Assembly: GCF_900215245.1 (NCBI RefSeq)
Contig: NZ_LT907842.1
Span: 4,650,001 to 4,714,000, forward strand
Length of the DNA stretch: 64,000 bases
Origin: Pseudomonas fluorescens
GTDB lineage: Bacteria > Pseudomonadota > Gammaproteobacteria > Pseudomonadales > Pseudomonadaceae
Direction: 5' to 3'
A program made the translations under genes and the position numbers. Below, one piece after another: positions 38,117-47,821 of the stretch. Within the stretch, counting starts at the first letter, position 1; every line of letters begins with the position of its first letter. The notes below the pieces were generated by a model, which did no database searches, had not been told where the DNA came from, and saw only the letters and a list, made by a program, of their open reading frames with translations.

Positions 38117-39568
38117 ATGAACAACCCACACGCAGTGAGCTTTGGCCCCTACACCTTTCACCGGCAACAACGCCTGGTCAGCAAGGCTGGCCTGCCGGTG
38201 CCGTTGGGTGGGCGAGCGCTGGATATTCTTGCGGTATTGCTGGAGGCGCCGGGGCAATTTGTCGGAAAGGACACGCTGATTGCGCGGGTCTGGCCGTGCA
38301 GCGTGGTGGAAGAGAACAACCTGCGTGTGCACATCGCCGCACTGCGCCGTGCGCTCGTCGGGCAACCGTGCATCCTTAACGATCCGCTGCGCGGTTACTG
38401 TTTTGTGGCGCCGCTGCAGAGTCCTTCGCCGTCGACGCCACCTCGGCACAATCTGGCGATCCGCCTGAGCCCGGTGGTCGGCCGTGATCAGGTGTTGGGC
38501 GCGCTGGTGCGGCGCCTGTCCGGCCAACGCCTGATGATGCTCACGGGCTGCGCCGGTGTGGGCAAAAGTACACTGGCCCTGGCCCTCGCCGAACGGGCAG
38601 TGCCGCGTTATCGCGACGGCGTGTGGTGGGTGGATTTGGCAACCGTGCAGGCACCGATGCAGATGCTGCGGCACGTGGCCAATACGCTGCAGCTGGAACC
38701 CTGTGCAAACGCGGTTGAACTGAGCCGCCAGTTGGCGACACGCCAACTGTTGCTGGTACTCGACGGTGCCGATTTGCTGCTCGGCGCCTGTCGCCATCTG
38801 GTGCGCACACTGCGTGAGCACGCGCCCCAGGTGACGCTGTTGTTGAGCAGTCGCGAAGCCTTGCAGGTGCCCGGCGAATGGGTGCAGCACGTGCCCACCC
38901 TGACACAGCCGACGCCGTCCGCCTGGCGCAGTGTCGAGCAGGCGATGGCGTACCCGGCGGTGCAATTGTTTGTCGCACGGGTTCACGCCAGTCAGCAGGG
39001 TTTTGTGTTGCGGCCCCAGGACCTGGCGCCGTTGCGGGCTATCTGTCGACGCCTGGATGGCATTCCCCTGGCCCTGGAACTGGCGGCGGCCCAAGTCGAG
39101 GCCCTGGGCGTACACGGCGTGCAGGCCCAGTTGCAACGCGGTTTGCAGGTACTGACCCGAGGCCGCCGCACGGCAGTGGAGCGCCACCAATCCCTGGCCG
39201 CGGCCCTGGCATGGAGCTATCAGCGCTTGAGCCTGCCGGAGCGCTGGCTGTTCCTGCAATTGGCGCTGTTCAAAATGGCGGTGACCTTGCCCACCCTGAC
39301 CGGTTGGGTCGCCGGCACCGAGCTGGAGCACGCCGACCTGTCCTATCTGCTGGCGCGCCTGACTGCGACGTCGTTACTGACCGTGGAGCCAGGTCCCGGC
39401 CCGGAGCGTTACCGCCTGCTCAACAGTGTGCGCAGCTATGCGCTGGCGCAGCTGCGCGACCCGGTGCAGGTGGCGCATTTGCAACAGGGTTATGGGCATT
39501 ACCTGGGGCCCTTTTCAGGCCGGCCGTTTGTCCTGCAACTCGTCGAGCAGGCTGCGCACGCGAACTAG
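38117..39568 (+). CDS. Winged-helix DNA-binding ATPase regulator, short form
   Basis: This regulator has 483 residues. An OmpR/CadC-type winged helix (about 5-95; VSFGPYTFHRQQRLV, TLIARVWPCSVVEENNLRVH) is followed by an NB-ARC-like ATPase with Walker A (LTGCAGVGKSTLALAL, about residue 142) and a Walker B region LLLVLDGADLL. It ends shortly after the ATPase arm domain, without the long TPR-like tail of its paralogue at 39515. Its last 54 bp overlap the 3' end of that gene on the opposite strand, so the tail was probably lost when the genes were brought together. Target genes are unknown. Confidence 0.8.
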   Translation: MNNPHAVSFGPYTFHRQQRLVSKAGLPVPLGGRALDILAVLLEAPGQFVGKDTLIARVWPCSVVEENNLRVHIAALRRALVGQPCILNDPLRGYCFVAPLQSPSPSTPPRHNLAIRLSPVVGRDQVLGALVRRLSGQRLMMLTGCAGVGKSTLALALAERAVPRYRDGVWWVDLATVQAPMQMLRHVANTLQLEPCANAVELSRQLATRQLLLVLDGADLLLGACRHLVRTLREHAPQVTLLLSSREALQVPGEWVQHVPTLTQPTPSAWRSVEQAMAYPAVQLFVARVHASQQGFVLRPQDLAPLRAICRRLDGIPLALELAAAQVEALGVHGVQAQLQRGLQVLTRGRRTAVERHQSLAAALAWSYQRLSLPERWLFLQLALFKMAVTLPTLTGWVAGTELEHADLSYLLARLTATSLLTVEPGPGPERYRLLNSVRSYALAQLRDPVQVAHLQQGYGHYLGPFSGRPFVLQLVEQAAHAN

Positions 39569-42277
39569 GTCGCGAGTCGCAAAGCCTTCGCTGAATTGCG
39601 CGTAGACCGAGCTCAACAGCTCGCGCGCCGCCTGCGTACGCCCTTGGCGTTGCCACAGTCGCGCCAGTGACGTTGCGCTGCGCAGCTCCCAGGCCAGCGC
39701 GCCGTGTTGATGCGCCACGCCGAGGGCTTCAAGCAGCAGTGTTTCGCGTGTGCGGGTATCGGTCTGTGCCTCGGCCCGTACCCGCAAAATCTCGGCGGTG
39801 CACCAACCGGCGCCGCCGCTTCTGGCGCGTTCAAGCATCGCGTCATCCACCGTGGCGGCATCAAAGGTCACGAGGGTGTCCTGAACCAGGCCCAGCCCTG
39901 CAAGGTCCTCACGGGCTGCGGTGCCTTTATAGTGCCGTGCCCAGGTATGAAACAACTGCACCGAGTGCTTTTGTGCCTGTTGCAGCAACAGTTCCAGGCG
40001 CGCACTCGCCGCTTCGGCATCCCCGTTGTAGCGGGCGATGACCACACCGGCGAGGGCCAGGGTGTAGCAGATCGAGGTGCCGTGGTTGAGCTGCAAGGCC
40101 AACTCCAGCGCCTGGTTGGCGGTACGCCAGGCCCGCTGCGCAAAGCCGCGCAGCCACAGGATGCGCGCGAGGATCGTCAACGCGGCCACACTCTGGTCGT
40201 ATTGCACGCCAAAACCGTGAGTAAAACGATTCAGATGGCCGCTGTGCGCCATGCGCTGGATCACTTGTTCGGCGTTGTGCAACGCCAGCGCCTGGTTACC
40301 GGCGAAGTGCTGCGCCAGCACCCGCAGGCGCTGGGCGCTGAGGTCCAGCAAGGGGTCGGAATGCAGGCCCAGTCGGTCAAAGTGTTGGCTGTGCACCAAC
40401 GCCTCACGGTAGTTTCCATCGCACAGGTTGACGGCCATCAGCCCGGATGCCGCGCGTAACTGGCCGCCCAAATCCTTGCCGGCGTGCGCCAGGCGTTGCG
40501 CACAGGCAAAGGCTTCGAGGGTCTGCGGCGTTGCACCCTGGGCATGATAGGAAACACTGCCCAGCGCCAGTTGCAGCGCCATGTGCAGGCGTTGGCTCGG
40601 TGCGCCTGACTGAGGCAAGCGCGCCAGGGCTTTGCCCACGTACAGCCCGTGTTCGCGCAGCAGCGATAATTCTTGCCACAACGGCATGGCACTGACCGTC
40701 AGACGAATACCCAGCAGGTGCGCGCCTGAATCGCTCAGGCAGCTATCGAGAGCGGCACGAATGTCTTCGCGCAGCGGTGCATAACGGTCGATCCAGGCTT
40801 GGCTCGCGATCAGCTCCCAGTCGTCCTGTGCCTGCTCCATCAGCGCCAGGCAGCGCGCTGCATGGCGTTCACGGGTGGCGTCGAGTTCAGCCGCCACGCT
40901 GAGTTTTTCCAGGGCGTACGTGCGGGTGATATCCAGCAGGCGGTAGACCATTTCGTCATCGCCAGCCTCCACGTTGAGCAGCGACTTGGCCACCAACTGG
41001 GTGATGGAACCCAACACCTCGTTCGGCGCGATCTGCTCGCCGGCGATTACCGCCGCTGCGCTGGCCAGGCTGAACCCGCCACGAAACACGGCCAGGCGGC
41101 GCAAGCAAATCTGCTCGCACGGCGTGAGTAAATCAAAGCTCCAATCCAGCGTAGCGCGCAGGGTTTGATGGCGGGGCAGGGCGCTGCGCCGGCCACGGGT
41201 GAGCAGGCGCACGTTGTCTTCCAGTTGCACCAGCAACCCTGCCAGGCCGAAGCGTTCAATCTGCGCGGCCACCAGTTCGATTGCCAGGGGAATACCGTCC
41301 AGGCGCTGGCAGATATCAATCGCCAGGGGCAACTCGGCTTCGCTGAGTTCAAAACTGTCCTGATGGGACATGGCGCGTTCGACCAGCAGCTGCAGGGCCG
41401 GGTAACCCAGGGCCTGGGCCCGATTGCCGCTGGCGGGCGGGCAGGCCAGCGGTTCGAGGCGCTGCACGGATTCGCCCTCGGCCCGCAGCGCTTCGCGGCT
41501 GGTGGCGAGGATGTGCAGGTGCGGCGCGTGGCGCAGCAGGGTTTCGCTGATCAGTGCGATGTCGTCCAGCAGGTGTTCGCAATTGTCGATGACCAGCAGC
41601 AACTGACGCGCTTGCAGGTCGCGGGCGAACGTCAGCAGCGGCTCATGTTCGGCAGGCGTGAGGTCGAGCAGGGCGGCGAGGTTGGGCAAGATCATCGACG
41701 GCGCGCTGAGCGGCGCCAGGTCCAGCAGGCGAATGCCGTCGCGATAATGTCCAATCAGCAACTCCGCCACGCGCAGCGCCACGGTCGTCTTGCCGATGCC
41801 ACCCGCGCCGGTCAGGGTGATAAAGCGCTGCTGGGGCAGTTGCTGCACCAGTGCATCGATGAGTGCCTGGCGGCCGATCATCCGCGTGCGGCGCAGCGGC
41901 AGGTTATGGCCCTGGCTATGGGGAATGCCGTCTGCAGGAATCGTCATCGGTTCGATGCTCAGTGGCGCCACAAAACTGTAGCCGCGCTGGGCCACCGTGA
42001 CGATATAACGCTGCCCGGCCTGGCCATCGCCCAATGCCTTGCGCAACGCCGCCATATGCACCCGCAGGTTGGTGTCTTCCACCACAGTTTTCGGCCAGAC
42101 CCGGGTGATCAGCTCCTGCTTGCTCACCACGTTGCCGGCGTGTTCCAGCAAGATCAGCAGAATCTCCACCGCGCGCCGCCCCAGACGCAACGGCCGACCG
42201 GCTTCGAGCACCAGCCGTTGGTGCGGGTGGACGCGGTAGGGGCCGAAATGCACGGCCTGGTCGCCGAGGTCATACAT
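39515..42277 (-). CDS. Winged-helix DNA-binding ATPase regulator, full-length form
   Basis: This regulator has 920 residues from the chosen start. The order is OmpR/CadC-type winged helix (about 5-95), NB-ARC-like ATPase with Walker A (LTGAGGIGKTTVALRV) and Walker B (LLLVIDNCEHLLDD), winged arm domain, then a long helical TPR-like region (about 450-900) suited to sensing a protein or ligand. This is the STAND architecture. The start at 42277 (MYDLGDQAVHFGPY) aligns with the paralogue at 38117; an ATG 12 codons earlier (42313) is possible. It ends inside the end of the convergent paralogue. Confidence 0.82.
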   Translation of the reverse strand: MYDLGDQAVHFGPYRVHPHQRLVLEAGRPLRLGRRAVEILLILLEHAGNVVSKQELITRVWPKTVVEDTNLRVHMAALRKALGDGQAGQRYIVTVAQRGYSFVAPLSIEPMTIPADGIPHSQGHNLPLRRTRMIGRQALIDALVQQLPQQRFITLTGAGGIGKTTVALRVAELLIGHYRDGIRLLDLAPLSAPSMILPNLAALLDLTPAEHEPLLTFARDLQARQLLLVIDNCEHLLDDIALISETLLRHAPHLHILATSREALRAEGESVQRLEPLACPPASGNRAQALGYPALQLLVERAMSHQDSFELSEAELPLAIDICQRLDGIPLAIELVAAQIERFGLAGLLVQLEDNVRLLTRGRRSALPRHQTLRATLDWSFDLLTPCEQICLRRLAVFRGGFSLASAAAVIAGEQIAPNEVLGSITQLVAKSLLNVEAGDDEMVYRLLDITRTYALEKLSVAAELDATRERHAARCLALMEQAQDDWELIASQAWIDRYAPLREDIRAALDSCLSDSGAHLLGIRLTVSAMPLWQELSLLREHGLYVGKALARLPQSGAPSQRLHMALQLALGSVSYHAQGATPQTLEAFACAQRLAHAGKDLGGQLRAASGLMAVNLCDGNYREALVHSQHFDRLGLHSDPLLDLSAQRLRVLAQHFAGNQALALHNAEQVIQRMAHSGHLNRFTHGFGVQYDQSVAALTILARILWLRGFAQRAWRTANQALELALQLNHGTSICYTLALAGVVIARYNGDAEAASARLELLLQQAQKHSVQLFHTWARHYKGTAAREDLAGLGLVQDTLVTFDAATVDDAMLERARSGGAGWCTAEILRVRAEAQTDTRTRETLLLEALGVAHQHGALAWELRSATSLARLWQRQGRTQAARELLSSVYAQFSEGFATRDLVRVRSLLDELQDKRPA

Positions 42278-42334
42278 GGAGGCCGGAGCTCTGGGATAGG
42301 GTCTGGCCAGCATATTCCAGGCGTGTGCCGACCA

Positions 42335-42733
42335 CTAGGCCGCAATCACTTGCGACTTGTGACGCAATTGGTGATTTCGCCAGGTCATCGGGTTGACCCC
42401 TTCACTGCGCGTGAACATGTGGCAGAAGTGCGCCTGGTCGCAAAACCCGCACTCCAGGCTGATTTGCGTCAGGCTCAAGGAGGAATGGGTGATCAGTTCC
42501 TTGGCGCGTTCGATGCGCTGTTGGCGAATCCACTCCTGCGGTGACAGACCGGTGGTGCATTTGAACGCACGCGAAAAGTGACTGCGCGACAGCGCGCAAG
42601 CCTGCGCCAGGTCAGCAATCGCCAGGCTTTCACCGAGGTTGGCGAGGATGAGTTGTTTGGCAATACGTTCACGCCGAGGGCAGAGGCCACCGGCAGCAGA
42701 AAAGCGCGGAGCACAGTACTCAGGTCGGGCCAT
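42335..42733 (-). CDS. Short AraC-family transcriptional regulator
   Basis: This protein has 132 residues, consisting only of the AraC double helix-turn-helix: SLAIADLAQACALSRSHFSR-type first helix pair and LTQISLECGFCDQAHFCHMF second pair. It lacks an effector domain, so it may act constitutively or through its level, like SoxS and MarA. The ATG at 42733 precedes MARPEYCAP. The frame stays open far upstream, but that part is not protein-like. It is divergent from the LysR gene at 42938. Confidence 0.78.
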   Translation of the reverse strand: MARPEYCAPRFSAAGGLCPRRERIAKQLILANLGESLAIADLAQACALSRSHFSRAFKCTTGLSPQEWIRQQRIERAKELITHSSLSLTQISLECGFCDQAHFCHMFTRSEGVNPMTWRNHQLRHKSQVIAA

Positions 42734-42937
42734 GACAAATATCCGTAGTCGATGGGAGCGTTCCCGGTGAATGGGTCCAGTGTAGACCGCGTCATTTTTG
42801 GCGCCGAACCGTTTGGCTGACGAGTTAATCGTTGTTAATTTCGCCAGGTGATGGCGCGCAAAAGACAGCACAGGCGTGCAATCGCATAAGCGTTCGAGGT
42901 GCTTATCTGGCGGCCTGGAAACCGTTTGGATAACGCC

Positions 42938-43846
42938 ATGAACCGCAACGACTTGCGCCGCGTCGACATGAACCTGCTGGTGATTTTTGAGGCGCTGATG
43001 TTCGAAAAGAACCTGACTCGGGTCGCTGAAAAACTCTTCATGGGCCAGCCGGCGGTGAGTGCCGCATTGGGGCGATTGCGGGATTTGTTCGACGACCCGT
43101 TGCTGTTGCGCAACGGGCGAGGCATGGAGCCCACGCCACGGGCGCTGGCGATACTCAAGGAGCTGCAACCGGCCATGGACACCATTTCCGGCGCGGTCAG
43201 CCGTGCCAAGGATTTCGACCCGTCGACCAGTTGCGCGGTGTTTCGTATCGGGCTGTCTGATGACGCGGAGTTTGGGTTGTTTCCGCCGTTGCTCAGTCAA
43301 CTGCGTGAGGAGGCGCCGGGGATTATCGTGGTGGTGCGCCGGGCTAATTACCTGTTGATGTCGGCGTTGTTGGCCAGTGGCGAGATTTCGGTGGGGGTCA
43401 GTTACACCACTGAGCTGCCGGCGAATGCCAAGCGTAAGAAGCTGCGGGATATTCCGTGCAAGGTATTGCGTGGGGATGAGGGTGGGGCGCCGTTGACGCT
43501 GGATGAGTACTGCGAACGGCCCCATGCGATGGTGTCGTTTTCGGGGGATTTGAGCGGCAATATCGACCTGGACCTGGCGCGGATTGGCCGGGCGCGCAGG
43601 GTGGTGTTGGCGGTGCCGCAGTTCAGTGGGTTGCGGGCGTTGTTGGCGGGGACGCAGATTATTGCGACGGTGCCGGATTATGCGGCGTGTGCGTTGACTG
43701 AGGGGACTGTGTTGCGGGCTGAGGATCCGCCGTTTGAGATCGAGGCGGCGGAGTTATCGATGGTTTGGAGTGGGGTGCATGATAATGATCCGGCGGAGCG
43801 GTGGTTGCGGGGGCGCATAAGTGAGCATATGGCGGGGGGTGGTTAG
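42938..43846 (+). CDS. LysR-family transcriptional regulator
   Basis: This regulator has 302 residues, with an N-terminal helix-turn-helix (RRVDMNLLVIFEALMFEKNL, then RVAEKLFMGQPAVSAALGRL) of the NodD/LinR-like type that opens MNRNDLRRVDMNLL. The effector domain follows from residue 95. It is divergent from the short AraC gene. A repeat-rich interval follows immediately. Codon use in the last third is visibly looser (many NNG/NNT codons) than in the first half. Confidence 0.85.
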   Translation: MNRNDLRRVDMNLLVIFEALMFEKNLTRVAEKLFMGQPAVSAALGRLRDLFDDPLLLRNGRGMEPTPRALAILKELQPAMDTISGAVSRAKDFDPSTSCAVFRIGLSDDAEFGLFPPLLSQLREEAPGIIVVVRRANYLLMSALLASGEISVGVSYTTELPANAKRKKLRDIPCKVLRGDEGGAPLTLDEYCERPHAMVSFSGDLSGNIDLDLARIGRARRVVLAVPQFSGLRALLAGTQIIATVPDYAACALTEGTVLRAEDPPFEIEAAELSMVWSGVHDNDPAERWLRGRISEHMAGGG

Positions 43847-45369
43847 TCGTGGCGGCCTCTGGGCCGACCAGGCTGGTGGTTGTATGGGGTACATATCCTT
43901 TGCTGTGGTAACGGCGGCTATGGGTTCCGCTCTTACAGCGGGTCACTTTTTTACAAACGCCTAAAAAAGTAACCAAAAAACGCTTTGCCCCACCACTCGG
44001 TGCCTCGCTTAGGCTCGGCATGCCCGCACTCCGGCTTGAATCCGTGGGCCGCCGCAATGGGCCATCCCTGGCCCAGTGCGGCTAACCCGGCGTCCTGCCG
44101 GGTTACCCACGGATTCAAGCCTGCGTTTGGCCAGCGTGGTTAACGGGGCCTGTCAGATCAAGATCAACAGCAGAGCACGGCGGCCTGACAGCCGGCCTGA
44201 GTGGTTGAAGCAAAAGCAGGGCAAAAGCACAGCAACACCACGTTTACCTGATGGAATGAGATCCAAATGTGGGAGCGGGCTTGCTCGCGAAAGCGGTGTG
44301 CCAGTCGGCGTATTTGTAACTGACCCACCGCATTCGCGAGCAAGCCCGCTCCCACAATGTTGACCGACTTTCTGCCGGCACCGCAGTGCTCTGCTTTTCT
44401 GTGAAAGCTGGCTTGCCTGCAATGCCGACACCTCGGTACATCAAGACCCCATATCAGCTCCCAGATTGACCCAGTACTGTCTAAAGAGCAGCCCACCCTT
44501 CGCCCGATGTACCCAGTTCAAAATGTGGGAGCGGGCTTGCTCGCGAAAGCGCTGGGTCAGTCGGCTTATTTGTAACTGACCCAGCGCTTTCGCGAGCAAG
44601 CCCGCTCCCACAATGTTGACCGAGTTTAGCTGCCGGCACCGCAGTGCTCTGCTTTTCTGTGGGAGCGGGCTTGCCCGCGATACAGGCACCTCGATACATC
44701 AGGCATACCCCGCAGCAGGCCCCATGCCAGCTCCCAGATTGGCGCAGTAAAGTCTGAAGAGCAGCCCACCCTTTACCTGATGTACCCAGTTCCAAATGTG
44801 GGAGCGGGCTTGCCCGCGATACAGGCACCTCGATACATCAGGCATACCCCGCAGCAGACCCCATGCCAGCTCCCAGATTGGCGCAGTAAAGTCTGAAGAG
44901 CAGCCCACCCTTTACCTGATGTACCCAGTTCCAAATGTGGGAGCGGGCTTGCTCGCGAATGCGGTGCGCCATTCGCCCACTCCATCAACTGACACACCGC
45001 TTCGCTTGTGCTTTTGATCTAACCACTGAGGTCGGCTGTCAGGCCGCCGTGCTCTACTTTTGACTTTGATCTTGATCTTAGGCGCCCCGTTAACCACGCT
45101 GGGCGGAGTGAGAGCCCGCCGAGCCTAAGCGAGGTGCCGAGTGGTGGGGCAAGAGCCCTTTGGTTGCGTTGGGGCTTTTCCAAAGTGACCCGCTGTAAGC
45201 GCGGAACCCTGGGCGGCCGTTACCGCAGCAATGGAGATGTACCCCATACAACCACCAGCCTGGTCGGCCCAGAGGCCGCCACGCCAAACAGCACATACAT
45301 CCAATTCCAAACCCCCGAAGCCCCCCAAACTCCCTCCATCGCTCAACTCTCCAGGGGGGAATCAACGCC
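43847..45369. repeat. REP cluster enclosed by long imperfect inverted repeats
   Basis: This 1.5-kb interval has no convincing gene. The outer arms 43848-44025 and 45115-45283 are imperfect inverted copies of each other (GGCCTCTGGGCCGACCAGGC reads back near 45263-45282). Inner arms 44132-44195 and 45032-45102 are also inverted copies. Between them lie REP pairs at 44269-44356 and 44525-44612 and single REPs at 44659, 44798 and 44937. Short reading frames in it follow the repeats in all frames and are not credible genes. Confidence 0.85.
44659..44936. repeat. 139-bp tandem duplication inside the REP cluster
   Basis: Two nearly identical 139-bp units start at 44659 and 44798, each opening with GTGGGAGCGGGCTTGCCCGC, and a third REP begins at 44937. 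A diverged relative of the spacer occurs at about 44417-44524. This points to local tandem amplification. Confidence 0.85.
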
Positions 45370-45960
45370 ATGGACCCAACACCCAAAACCAGCCCCGACG
45401 AAGTCGTCACCCTGGTCGTCAAGCACCTGATCAAACCCGGCCGTGAAGCCGACTACGAAGCCTGGCTACGCCGCATCGTGCGTATCGCCGGTGAGCGCCC
45501 AGGTCACCTCGGTGTCGACGTGGTACGCAGCAAACAAAACCGCCTGGCGCTGTTTACCTGCGTACTGCGCTACCGCTCCACCGAGGCACTTGAGCGCTGG
45601 CTCGACTCCCCGGAACGCAAGGCCCTGATCGACGAAGCCACGCCCCTGCTCGCCGACGGCGACAACACCGAAATTGGTGCCGTCAACGAATTCTGGTTTG
45701 CGCCGCTGGCCGACAGCGCCGCCAAACCACCGCGCTGGAAGCAGGCGGTGGTGACTTTGTTTGTCATCCTGCCGCTGACGCTGCTGGTGCCGATCATCTG
45801 GGGCCCGGTGTTGCGCCTGCATCCGTTCCTTTCCAACTACGTGGTTGCCACCTTCCTCGTCACCCTGACCATCGTGCTGCTGGTGGTTTACCTGCTGATG
45901 CCGGCGGCTACCCGTCTGTTCGCTCCCTGGCTTGAAGCCTCTGTAAAGGAAACCCTATGA
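45370..45960 (+). CDS. Antibiotic biosynthesis monooxygenase-domain protein with membrane tail
   Basis: This protein has 196 residues. The N-terminal 95 residues form an ABM dimeric alpha-beta barrel (VTLVVKHLIKPGREADYEAW, then GHLGVDVVRS and a YRSTEALERWLDSPER helix). Two C-terminal membrane helices follow (VVTLFVILPLTLLVPIIWG and VVATFLVTLTIVLLVVYLLM). The fusion places the ABM domain at the membrane. The stop overlaps the amidohydrolase start (ATGA), so the two are co-expressed. Substrate is unknown. Confidence 0.8.
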   Translation: MDPTPKTSPDEVVTLVVKHLIKPGREADYEAWLRRIVRIAGERPGHLGVDVVRSKQNRLALFTCVLRYRSTEALERWLDSPERKALIDEATPLLADGDNTEIGAVNEFWFAPLADSAAKPPRWKQAVVTLFVILPLTLLVPIIWGPVLRLHPFLSNYVVATFLVTLTIVLLVVYLLMPAATRLFAPWLEASVKETL

Positions 45961-47795
45961 ACGCCGATCTGATTCTGTTCAATGGCCAGTTCCACACCGT
46001 GGACCGTGAAAACCCACGTGCAACGGCCGTCGCCATCCACCAGGGCCGCTTTGTGGCGGTCGGCACCGACGGTGAGGCCATGGCCTTGCGTGGCAGCGGT
46101 ACGCAGGTGATCGACCTCAAGGGCCGCACCGTGATTCCCGGCCTCAACGACTCGCACCTGCACCTCATCCGTGGCGGCCTGAACTACAACCTTGAGCTGC
46201 GCTGGGAAGGCGTGCCGTCCCTGGCCGATGCGCTGCGCATGCTCAAGGACCAGGCTGATCGCACACCAACGCCGCAATGGGTACGTGTGGTCGGCGGCTG
46301 GAACGAATTCCAATTTGCCGAAAAGCGCATGCCGACCCTGGAAGAGCTGAACCAGGCCGCGCCGGATACGCCGGTGTTCGTGCTGCACCTGTACGACCGC
46401 GCCTTGCTCAACCGCGCGGCGTTGCGTGTGGCCGGCTACACCAAGGACACGCCGAACCCGCCCGGTGGCGAGATCGTGCGCGACAGCAACGGCAACCCCA
46501 CCGGCATGCTGGTGGCGCGGCCTAACGCGATGATCCTGTATGCAACCCTGGCCAAGGGGCCGACATTGCCTCTGGAATATCAGGTCAACTCCACCCGCCA
46601 GTTCATGCGTGAACTCAATCGGTTGGGGCTCACCAGTGCGATCGATGCCGGTGGTGGTTTCCAGAACTATCCCGATGACTACGCGGTGATCGAACAACTG
46701 GCCAAGGATGAGCAGTTGACGGTGCGTATCGCTTACAACCTGTTCACCCAGAAACCCAAGGAAGAACTCAGCGATTTCAAACACTGGACCGGCAGCGTCA
46801 CCCTGCATCAGGGCGATGACTACCTGCGCCACAACGGCGCCGGCGAGATGCTGGTGTTTTCGGCGGCCGACTTCGAAGACTTCCTCGAGCCGCGCCCCGA
46901 CCTGCCGCTGACCATGGAACAAGAGCTGGAGCCGGTGGTGCGCCACTTGGTCGAGCAGCGCTGGCCATTCCGTCTGCACGCCACTTACAACGAGTCCATC
47001 TCGCGCATGCTTGACGTGTTCGAGAAGGTCAATCGTGACATCCCGTTCAACGGCCTGCCGTGGTTCTTTGACCACGCCGAAACCATCACTGCGCAAAATA
47101 TTGAACGCGTGCGCGCCCTGGGCGGCGGTATTGCGATCCAGGACCGTATGGCGTTCCAGGGCGAATACTTCGTCGAGCGTTACGGCGCCAAGGCCGCCGA
47201 AGCCACGCCGCCGATCAAGCGCATGTTGGCCGAAGGCGTGCCGGTCGGGGCGGGTACCGATGCCACGCGGGTGTCGAGCTACAACCCGTGGACCTCGTTG
47301 TACTGGATGGTCAGCGGCCGTACCGTCGGCGGCCTTGAATTGCACGCCGAAGGCCTGTCGCGCCTCACCGCGTTGGAGCTGTTCACCCACGGCAGTGCCT
47401 GGTTCTCATCGGAGCAGGGCAAGAAAGGCCAGATCAAGGTTGGCCAATTGGCCGACGTCGCCGCGCTGTCGGCGGACTTTTTCAGCGTCGATGAAGAAGC
47501 CATCAAATGGATCGAGTCGGTGCTGACTGTGGTCGGCGGCAAGGTGGTGTACGGCGCCGGCGACTTCGAAGATTTCGCACCGCCGTCGGTGCCGGTGCTG
47601 CCGGACTGGTCGCCGGTGGTCAAGGTGCCGGGGCACTGGCGCCCCGGCTCACCGCTGCAAGCCCAAGTCCATCAATGCAGCGGCCCGTGTGGCGTGCATG
47701 CCCATGGCCATGAAAAAGCGCGGCTTTCCAGCGTGCCGGTCAGCGACTTCCAGGGTTTCTGGGGCGCGTTTGGCTGCTCGTGTTTTGCCTTCTGA
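45957..47795 (+). CDS. Amidohydrolase-family protein (YtcJ-like) with Cys/His-rich tail
   Basis: This cytoplasmic metal-dependent hydrolase has 612 residues. The opening DLILFNGQFHTVDRENPRAT and NDSHLHLIRGG (HxH metal ligands near residue 65) place it in the amidohydrolase superfamily, YtcJ branch. FDHAETI near 373 and GTDATRVSSYNP near 427 are further active-site pieces. The last 40 residues are unusual: CSGPCGVHAHGHEKARLSS, then FGCSCFAF. It is the middle gene of an operon with the ABM protein and the isochorismatase-family hydrolase. Confidence 0.85.
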   Translation: MNADLILFNGQFHTVDRENPRATAVAIHQGRFVAVGTDGEAMALRGSGTQVIDLKGRTVIPGLNDSHLHLIRGGLNYNLELRWEGVPSLADALRMLKDQADRTPTPQWVRVVGGWNEFQFAEKRMPTLEELNQAAPDTPVFVLHLYDRALLNRAALRVAGYTKDTPNPPGGEIVRDSNGNPTGMLVARPNAMILYATLAKGPTLPLEYQVNSTRQFMRELNRLGLTSAIDAGGGFQNYPDDYAVIEQLAKDEQLTVRIAYNLFTQKPKEELSDFKHWTGSVTLHQGDDYLRHNGAGEMLVFSAADFEDFLEPRPDLPLTMEQELEPVVRHLVEQRWPFRLHATYNESISRMLDVFEKVNRDIPFNGLPWFFDHAETITAQNIERVRALGGGIAIQDRMAFQGEYFVERYGAKAAEATPPIKRMLAEGVPVGAGTDATRVSSYNPWTSLYWMVSGRTVGGLELHAEGLSRLTALELFTHGSAWFSSEQGKKGQIKVGQLADVAALSADFFSVDEEAIKWIESVLTVVGGKVVYGAGDFEDFAPPSVPVLPDWSPVVKVPGHWRPGSPLQAQVHQCSGPCGVHAHGHEKARLSSVPVSDFQGFWGAFGCSCFAF

Positions 47796-47821
47796 CAATC
47801 AACCCCCAAAGGAGCTACCCC

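Noticed and set aside
41165..42544. Plus-strand frame (459 codons)
   Set aside because: It is antisense to the winged-helix ATPase and AraC genes; Gln/His-rich and without motifs.
44164..45097. Several short frames inside the REP cluster
   Set aside because: All consist of REP sequence translated in different frames (for example GAGLLANA, SRASPLP) and change with the repeat.
45888..47390. Long minus-strand frame (500 codons)
   Set aside because: It is antisense to the clear amidohydrolase gene, with no recognisable domain and biased composition.
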